Of a stretch of DNA of 64,000 nucleotides, positions 56,341 through 64,000 are shown in pieces (position 1 is the stretch's first letter; every line of letters begins with the position of its first letter). The notes beneath the pieces are model-generated. The model did no database searches. It saw nothing but the letters and a program-made list of their open reading frames with translations, and was not told where the DNA came from. A program made the translations under genes and the position numbers. Source of the stretch: Dendrobium chrysotoxum (Eukaryota; Streptophyta; Magnoliopsida; Asparagales; Orchidaceae); contig CM034300.1 in NCBI GenBank assembly GCA_019925795.1, positions 37,803,223-37,867,222 of the forward strand. The letters run 5' to 3'.

Positions 56341-57758
56341 ATCAACCAAATTACAATAATTAAAGTACATGTGAGAGAAGATAAATTTTACTAATCATAG
56401 ATAATTAGTGATATAACATTCAATATAATAAATGAAACTACTACAACACAAAAATAACTCTCACTTTTGACATCACAAAAAGGTGGAACAGAAAAGACAA
56501 AAATATCAGCAAACTAAAACATCACAAGCAAAGTAAAAGAATGTCCCCCCTTTTTTTTTAGATCAGCTCCAGTAAAACAGAACCCTGATTTTCAATTCAA
56601 AAGCCAACAAGAAGAAAATCGATAACACTTAAATCCAGAAAAGTTGGAAAATTGACTGTCGTAACTCCTACCTCGGACACCTTCAAATTCCTTTCAAACA
56701 AAAGTCTAATTCAGAAGAAAAGAAATTAGATTCAAAAAGAGATCCTTTCAAGCCTCGTTCTAGAAAAGTATCTGATATAATAGTATTACAAAGTAAAGAA
56801 TCAGAAATCATAATTTTTTTGTCTCAAGCTTTTGAAAGTATAAGTGGCTCATGGATTTTTCTAAGACATTTAAAGATCTGAAAGGGAAGAAAGCTTATTT
56901 CTTTGTGGGCTCATTTTGTACCTCTTTTTCAATTTATTTGGTTCTTAGCGCATCTTTTAATTTTTGATACACTTTGTGTATCTTTTAGTTTGGCGACATT
57001 TCACATCTTTTCAGCTTTTGGCTCATTTTGTGCCTCTTTTTCAATTTGTTTGGCGCACTACGCATCTTTTGTAAGCTTACTTCCTTTTATAATCATTAAA
57101 GAATCTTAGCTTTGAAATTACCTTCCAGATATAAGAGATGACAAAACTCACTCTCTACAGTAAAGAAGAGTAATTCACAAAACAAAAACCATACATTATA
57201 TGATAAGTGCAATCACTTGATTAAGAAAAAAATAATAATGATTCAAAGCTTTAAAAATACTATTCATATGAGGTAGATTACTATAGGAAGATAAAATAGA
57301 TCTCTATTTCAAAAACCAACTTTTTAATTTTGAAAAAGATTTTTATTTAAAAGAAATAATACACCATTAAAGGAGTTAGAGGAAGAGAAATAATCATGAA
57401 CGTTTCTTCCCTTTAATAAATTCAGAGAGTCAATCACTGCTTACAAGCTTTCAAATAAAAATAAGGTAAAACTCTCAGTCAGAAATCCAGTTTATCAGCA
57501 GTAGTAAGCAGTGATATAATTTTGAAGTGAGTAATCAGTAAACAAAATAAGAAGGATGAAAAATAGATACGTAAAAATCAGTAAATGAAAACCAGCAAAT
57601 GAAAATCAACAGAAAATAATCAAATCTGATAAGCAAATCAAACAACTAAAATCAGTAGGAAAAGAAAAATTCTAAAGTAAATGGACAATCTAAACAAATA
57701 AAAACTAAAAGTAAAATAAGAAAACAGAAAAATATTAGAAGTCAGTAATCATCAGATT
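56341..57758 (-). other. Non-coding 3' internal region of element A
   Basis: Homologous to 48,302-49,750 of element B: same purine block, same duplicated 'ggctcattttgtgcctcttttt' phrases, same AT-rich lead-in to pol. More indels than B. No ORF. Confidence 0.75.
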
Positions 57759-60700
57759 CATGCATTTATGTCAATCACACTCAATCTAGTCCTCAAAATA
57801 CTGAATGAGTTAAAGGCCAGTGGTTTAGTAAAGATGTCAGCCAGTTGATCTTTAGTTGTTACATGGTGTAGCTCAATGTCCCTTTTATAACATGATCCCT
57901 AATGAAGTGATGCCTTATATCAATGTATTTGGTTCTAGAATGTTGGATGCGATTCTTAGAAATACAGATGGCACTAGTGTTATCACATAGAACTGAAATT
58001 GTACTAATAGGTAATCCTAAATCTAAAACTTGTTGCTTCAACCAAAGAACTTGGGCCACACAACTTTCTAAGGCGATGTACTCAGCTTTAGCAGTGAAAA
58101 GTGCAACTGAGTTCTATTTTCTACTAGATCAGAAGACTAAAGACTGTCCTATAAATTGGCAAGTTCCTGAAGTGCTCTTTTTATCCACCCTACATCCTAT
58201 AAAATCAAAATCAGAATATCCAATAATCTCAAAAGAAGTGCTATGCCTAGGATACCAGATTCCTAGGTTTGGGGTCCCTAAGAGATAACTAAGGATTCTC
58301 TTAACAGCAGTCAGGTGGGACTCTTTAGGATCAGCTTGAAACCTAGCATAAAGACAAATATTAAACATAATATCAGGTCGACTAGCAGTCAGGTAAAGCA
58401 GTGATCCAATTATTCCCCTAAACTTCTTCTGATCAACAGATTTTTTATTTGAATCCTTATCTAACTGAACAGTGGAACTCATGGGAGTATTGATTGGCTT
58501 AGCTTTATCCATTCCATATTTCTTCAAGATGTCCTTAGTGTATTTTGATTGACTTAGAAAAGTTTCATCATCCATTTGCTTTATGCTAAACCCAAAAAGT
58601 AGGATAATTCTCCCATCATGCTCATCTCAAACTTTGTACTCATTGTCTTAGAAAAATTATCACATAAATTTTTATCAGAAGATCTAAAAAGTATATCATC
58701 AATATAGATTTGGACAATGAGTAGATCATCTCTTACTTTCTTAAGGAAAAGGGTGGTGTCTACGCTCCCCTTAACAAACTCTCTTTCTAGTAGGAATGTG
58801 CTAAGCCTCTCATACCAAGTTCTGGGTGCCTGTTTCAATCCATATAAGGCTTTTTTTAATTTGTAAACATGATTTGAATATTGGGAACTCTCAAACATGG
58901 AGTTGCTCTACAAAGATATCCATTTTTATTACCCTATTTAAAAAGGCACTCTTGCCATCCATTTGAAACAGCTTAAATCCCTTATAATAGGCAAAGGCTA
59001 GTATCACCCTAATGGCTTTCAATCTAGCTACAGGGGCAAAAGCCTCCTCAAATCAATCACTTCAATTTGATTGTACCCCTTAGCCACCAATCTTGCCTTA
59101 TTCCTAACCACCACACCATAATCATTCATCTAATTCTTAAAAACCCACTTGGTTCCCACTACACTTTGATTCCTAGGTCTTTCTACTAACTCTCAAACAT
59201 CATTCCTTATAAATTGATTCAATTCTTCTACATAGCTAAGATCCAAAACTCATCAGAAAGGGCTTGATTGATGTTGGTGGGTTCAGTCATTAAGATAAAG
59301 ACAGAATTGTTTACTTTCTTTCTAAGTCCATGCCTAGTTCTAACACCTTCAAAAGGGTCTCCCAAGATCAGTTCTTTAGGATGACTGGAAGTATATCTCT
59401 AATCTCTAGGCAAAGTATTTTCAGGCTCTACCCTTTCCTCCAGATTTACATTTTTAACTCCTTGGGTAATTTCTCATACATCTTCTTCTTCCTCAACTCT
59501 AGTCTCCTTAGGATCAGATTCATCAAACACCACATGAGTTATCTCCTCCACCACCAAAGTCCTTTTATTAAACACTCTAAAGGATTTCCCCACACTAGAA
59601 TAACTTAAGAACACTCCATCAGATTTGGGGTCAAATTTTTCTAAGGATGATTTCCCATTGTTCAGAATGAAAACCTTATAGCCAAAGACATGGAGGTGGG
59701 ACAGGTTTGAGTTCTACCCTTAATGATCTCATAAGATGTCTTGTTCAGATTTGATCTCACATTGACCCTATTCAGCACATAACAGGCAGTATTCACCGCT
59801 TCAGCCCAAAAGTATTTTGGAAGTGAATACTCATCAAGCATGGCTCTAACAGCTTCCACTAAGGTCCTGTTCTTTCTTTCAGCTATCCCGTTCTGCTGAG
59901 GGGTCCTAGGAGCTGAAAAGTTGTGGCTAATCCCTTGCTCCTCGTAGAATATTCCAAATCTCATATTTTCAAACTCTCCACCATGATCACTATGAATAGT
60001 CAAGATCTCATAAGCTAACTTCCTCTGAATCCAAGTGGAAAAATATTAAAATTCATCAAATGACTCAGATTTATGTGACAGAAATCTAATCCAAGTGAAC
60101 CTCGAGTAATCATCAATAATTACAAATCCAAAGACTTCCCCCCCATAAGCTGGCAGTGCTAATGGGTCCAAACAAATCCATGTGAAGGACTTTTAAAGGT
60201 TTAGAGGTGTGATGTCCTTAATTAAGTGGAAAGATGAGTGGACTTGCTTCCCTAATTGACAGGCATCATACAGGTGGTCCTTAGTGAACTTAAGCTTGGG
60301 GACACCTCTAACTAAGTCCTTTTAGGTGACTCTCCTAAGGGTTTTCATACTGGCATGACATATCTCCTATGCCACAACCAAGACTCATCAGCAGTGGTTT
60401 TAAGTAAATTGAAACATCAATTTTAAAGCAGCTTACATCCAGCATGTAGACATTGTTGACCATTTGTCCCTGTAAAATAATTTTGTTATTTAAGCTTATA
60501 ATGCAGCAAGTGGAAGGATCTTGATGTTGTATCCTTTGTCACAAAGTTGACTGATGCTCAGCAAATTATGTTTCAATCCTTCTACAAGCAAAATATTGTC
60601 AATATGAAATTTTTTAAATCACCAGCTTTACCTGCTCTTACCACCCTCCTGGTGGTGTTGTCTCCAAGTGTAACCTTACCCTCCAGCCCTGGCCTCTAGC

Positions 60701-60780
60701 GAAATGAATTGATTTGTATCTCCAGTCATATGTCTTAAGCATCCGATGTCCATGTACCACATCTCTCATGAGGTCTTATG
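57759..60780 (-). pseudogene. pol: Element A pol, heavily decayed
   Basis: Same domain order as in B but broken into short open pieces: RNase H (57,859-58,059 with LCDNTSAICISKN, and 58,129-58,575), reverse transcriptase (58,581-58,898; the active site reads YIDD rather than YVDD) and integrase (59,662-60,003 with SDHGGEF and NGIAERKNRT). Multiple frameshifts and stops separate them, so no product is expected. It carries TAG at 58,114-58,116 at the same codon as the RNase H stop in B. Confidence 0.9.
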
Positions 60781-61000
60781 TGAGAGCGCACTATAAAATC
60801 ATCAAATATCAGATTTAGGAACCCAAATATATTTAGGTTCCTTCTTATGAAAATAAGAATGCCATGCATGTGTGCTGTGCTGTGAACATGCAATTTAAGT
60901 CTCCAAACCCAATGTGTACTACGGTGAACAGTGTAGGTGTGAGAGATATGTCCAAGCATTCCACAAGAAAAAAATCTAACACTAGGAAAAGGGTTAACTA
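60735..61000 (-). pseudogene. gag: Element A gag C-terminus
   Basis: Contains MLGHISHTYTVHRSTHWVW, the second knuckle region of gag with the final Cys changed to Tyr, then a 1-base shift. The sequence runs into the assembly gap. At the gag end it has ATT TGA TGA, matching the ATT TGA TAA of B. Confidence 0.82.
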
Positions 61001-61500
61001 NNNNNNNNNNNNNNNNNNNNNNNNNNNNNNNNNNNNNNNNNNNNNNNNNNNNNNNNNNNNNNNNNNNNNNNNNNNNNNNNNNNNNNNNNNNNNNNNNNNN
61101 NNNNNNNNNNNNNNNNNNNNNNNNNNNNNNNNNNNNNNNNNNNNNNNNNNNNNNNNNNNNNNNNNNNNNNNNNNNNNNNNNNNNNNNNNNNNNNNNNNNN
61201 NNNNNNNNNNNNNNNNNNNNNNNNNNNNNNNNNNNNNNNNNNNNNNNNNNNNNNNNNNNNNNNNNNNNNNNNNNNNNNNNNNNNNNNNNNNNNNNNNNNN
61301 NNNNNNNNNNNNNNNNNNNNNNNNNNNNNNNNNNNNNNNNNNNNNNNNNNNNNNNNNNNNNNNNNNNNNNNNNNNNNNNNNNNNNNNNNNNNNNNNNNNN
61401 NNNNNNNNNNNNNNNNNNNNNNNNNNNNNNNNNNNNNNNNNNNNNNNNNNNNNNNNNNNNNNNNNNNNNNNNNNNNNNNNNNNNNNNNNNNNNNNNNNNN
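61001..61500. other. Assembly gap (500 N)
   Basis: Exactly 500 N, so likely a placeholder. It falls where the rest of element A's gag (~1.5 kb) and 5' LTR (~1.8 kb) would be expected. The sequence to its right is unrelated to A. Confidence 0.95.
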
Positions 61501-62330
61501 TTCTAAGGCTTAATTAACGGGTAAATTAGGGTTTGCCTAATTAAGTATTTTAGAGAGTCCAGAAAATTCCTAGAAAATTCTAGAGGGTTCCAGATGTCAC
61601 TATGTTTAAGTGTTTCAGATTTCAAGTCATTTGGGGCTCTACCCTAATTCCTAGAATTTTTCTAAGTTCACTAGACGATCTTAATGTTATCCTTAGGTGT
61701 CACTACGTTATATAGGAATGAAATGAAGTAACTAACCCTTAGGCACAACATAGAGGGTAACTGCAGCAAGTATAAACACACTAAATCATGTCCTTAGATC
61801 TAGGAGAGCCTAGGCTAAGTGCTTGTGCAACCTACACATGCAAGGACTACGAAAATACTAAGTAAAATAAACCTAATGAAGTGATCAGTGGATGATTGGG
61901 ACCCAATCATTCACTAATCTTTCTTCCACATGAATTCTGTTCATATATAGGTCTTAGGTTTAAAATTTCATAAGGGGTGGACCTCCCAAAATTAAAGGAT
62001 TTAAATATTATTTAAGATTAAAATAATTTTAAAATACCTAAATATTATAAATATATAATAATATGAGTTTAAAAATAAGATAATTAAAATTAGTTCAATT
62101 CATAGCATGGGAGGCCTACCAGCCACCAAGAGGTTTTAAAATAATTTTTATTTTTTTAAAATAATCAATTATATTAGTTAAATAACATTTAAATAACTAA
62201 ATAACAAAGAAATACAGAAAACATTCAGAAAAGACAGAATTAGATACAGGAAATAATTTTAAATTAAAATTCATTATTGTGCGTCAAAATCCGATTTAAA
62301 GCGAGGAAGTTATGAATTTTTGAAGTTTAA
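61501..62330. other. AT-rich repeat-like DNA, unclassified
   Basis: No ORF or RNA gene. Phrases such as 'agaaaattcctag' and 'cttagatctaggag...cctaggct' resemble parts of the 22.9-29.8 kb element (25,590 and 27,170), suggesting a related repeat family. Confidence 0.4.
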
Positions 62331-63055
62331 TAGGTTTAAAGGTAATTTTAAATATTTTAAAATAATTAATAATTAAAAATAATTAAAAAAAATTTTTAAA
62401 ATAAATCAGGTATAATAATATCTGGAATTTTTAGAATAATTTTAAATAATAATAATTAAAATATTATAATAATGTGAAATAATAAATATTAATATTATAG
62501 TGATATTAATATTAACATAATAATACTATTATTAAAAATAATAATAATATTATTAATTAACAATATTAATATAATAATAATAATAATAATAATAATTAAT
62601 ATTATAATAATAATAATAATCATAATAATAATATTATTTAAATAATAATATTATTAATTATAATATTAATATTATAATAATACTAATAATGATAGTAATT
62701 AATATAATAATAATAAAAATATTATTCATAATAATATTATTATTAAAATAATAATATTATTAATTATAATATTAATATTATAATAATATTAATAATGATA
62801 ATTAATATAATAATAATAAAAATATTATTCATAATATAATATTATTAAAATAATAATACTATTAATTTATAATATTAATATCATAATAATATTAATAATG
62901 ATAATAATTAATATTATAATAATAAAAATATTAGTTATAATAATAATATTAATAATTATAATATTAATATTATAATAATATTAATAATGATAATAATAGT
63001 AATAATAATAATAATATTAATATGATTTAGAAATAAGTTTTAAATAATAATAATA

Positions 63056-63100
<45 letters not shown>

Positions 63101-63377
63101 TAAAATAATAATAATAATAACAATAATAACTAAAATAATAAAATAATAATAATAAAAATAATTAAAATAATAATAATTAAAATAATAATTAAAATAACAA
63201 TAATTAAAATAATAATAATAATTAAAATAATAATAATTATAATAATAATAATAATGATTATAATAACAAAATAATCATTATATATTTTTTATCTTTATTT
63301 ATTTTTTTTTAAATATATTTTTTTTAAAAAAATAATTTTTAAATTAATTAAATTAATTAATAATAATAATAAAAAAT
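62331..63377. repeat. AAT/ATT-type low-complexity tract, ~1 kb
   Basis: Almost only A and T. It starts as TTAATATTATAAT-like degenerate triplets with near-duplicated segments of about 110-130 bp (62,560-63,010) and becomes purer (AAT)n around 63,040-63,250. Duplicated phrases such as 'aataataaaaatattattcataat' at about 62,707 and 62,810 indicate stepwise expansion. Confidence 0.9.
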
Positions 63378-63710
63378 TTGGCGGCTCGGCGGCGGCAGCG
63401 GGACACGTGTCAACCTCCCATTCGCTGGCTCAAAACGCGGACGCGTTTTCCAATCATTGGCAATGATTGCGCGACGGCGCAAGCATTGCCCATGATTGGA
63501 TGACGGCGCGGCGGCTGACTTAACTCAGTCAGCAACACGCTGCGCCGTCTGATTCCCCGCAATTGAAACCGACAGCTCAGATCGCGTCGGACGGACCACG
63601 AGACCGCGGATTCGACCGCGCGGCTTAGGGCGAGACCGCGGAGCGGCGAAATCTGAGCCTTTGATCGAAGGATCAACGGCTCAGATCTCGTACAGTTTGA
63701 CGGACGCAAA
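63378..63710. other. GC- and CpG-rich block with hairpins
   Basis: A sharp switch from AT-only sequence to CpG-dense DNA. Inverted repeats include CAATCATTG-G-CAATGATTG (63,450-63,468), CTGACT-TAACTC-AGTCAG and ATCTGAGCC...GGCTCAGAT (63,651-63,686). The ATCATTG-C-CAATGAT word also occurs at 25,057-25,071, next to a 'gatcggacggct' phrase. It could be the GC-rich part of an LTR-type repeat or a promoter; no gene is visible. Confidence 0.5.
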
Positions 63711-64000
63711 CCGAAACCCTAGAAACGTTTTTTGCCTTGTTCTTGCGATCGGATGGGTGAAATTTGATGAAATTTTAAACCTAGAGTCTAGGAGTGAACA
63801 GAAATCTTGTGGATGTGGTGGTTTGACCTAACACTTGTTGTGTAGAAGTCTATTTGAATCTAAGTGTTTGACCTATTGTAAGCGTTTTTTGAGGAATCTC
63901 ACCGTGCGATTGGGAAAATATTGAAATCTCTGAATTTGTAGGCTGTCCTCGTACAGTTCTTTAGTTGAAAGCACGATCAAACAGGGTCTGGATCGAGTGG
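63711..64000. other. Unclassified sequence to window end
   Basis: Begins 'gaaaccctagaaacg' (an AAACCCTA telo-box-like word common in plant promoters) and continues as ordinary non-coding sequence. No ORF. It may be the 5' region of a gene or repeat lying beyond the window. Confidence 0.35.

Larger units (their letters stand above)
44772..61000 (-). mobile_element. Sirevirus-like Ty1-copia retrotransposon A (old, host of nested B)
   Basis: Minus-strand copia element. On the + strand it runs 3' LTR (44,772-46,565), 46 bp of internal sequence with the polypurine tract, element B, then the rest of the internal region (56,336-61,000) with decayed RNase H, reverse transcriptase, integrase and the end of gag. 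The 5' portion of gag and the 5' LTR are missing, either in the assembly gap or deleted. Many frameshifts and stops, and CpG decay in its LTR motifs, show that it is older than B. Confidence 0.88.

Noticed and set aside
60864..61517. 217-codon + strand ORF running into the second gap
   Set aside because: It is antisense to gag and consists mainly of N.
63410..63709. 99-codon minus-strand ORF in the CpG-rich block
   Set aside because: An open frame is expected by chance in GC-rich DNA; it overlaps inverted repeats and shows no domain.

Overview
The window is nuclear DNA from a flowering plant. It holds a long 5S ribosomal DNA locus that has been broken up by transposable elements. The evidence is dozens of 120-bp 5S rRNA genes, all on the + strand, in units of about 496 bp, plus two nested Ty1-copia retrotransposons with the plant-type initiator-Met primer site and Sirevirus-like features. 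No single-copy protein gene of the host can be supported. The species cannot be named from the sequence alone.

Layout. (1) 1-17,514: homogeneous 5S array. It has one truncated and 34 full-length genes, nearly all 494-497 bp apart, and one assembly gap (3,468-3,967). (2) 17,515-22,904: the same array in a clearly diverged state, with ten full-length copies and one truncated copy. (3) 22,905-29,774: 6.9 kb of AT-rich, non-coding, hairpin-rich repeat DNA interrupting a 5S gene. It is probably a long LTR-type or other non-autonomous element, class unresolved. (4) 29,775-44,771: a third, most diverged 5S stretch of about 32 copies, several truncated, containing a three-unit higher-order repeat present three times. 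(5) 44,772-61,000: an old Sirevirus-like copia element (A) inserted into a 5S gene. A younger, nearly complete copy of the same family (B, 46,612-56,335, target duplication TTTAA) is inserted inside it. Both are on the minus strand. (6) 61,001-61,500: assembly gap. (7) 61,501-64,000: repeat DNA with about 1 kb of AAT-type low-complexity sequence beside a CpG-rich, hairpin-containing block that resembles parts of region 3.

How it fits together. Array I looks like the actively homogenised part of the locus: genes, T-run terminators and TATA-like upstream signals are all kept. Arrays II and III look like a flank that has dropped out of homogenisation and is collecting substitutions, indels and element insertions. 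Three structural scales are visible: the 496-bp unit, segmental duplications of several units (about 7 units in array I, 3 units in array III), and nested retroelements. The most interesting signals are a covarying hairpin in the 5S spacer, the repeated GATCGTCCnGGACGATC palindromes in the copia LTRs, and reading-frame breaks shared by the two copia copies at the gag-pol junction and in RNase H.
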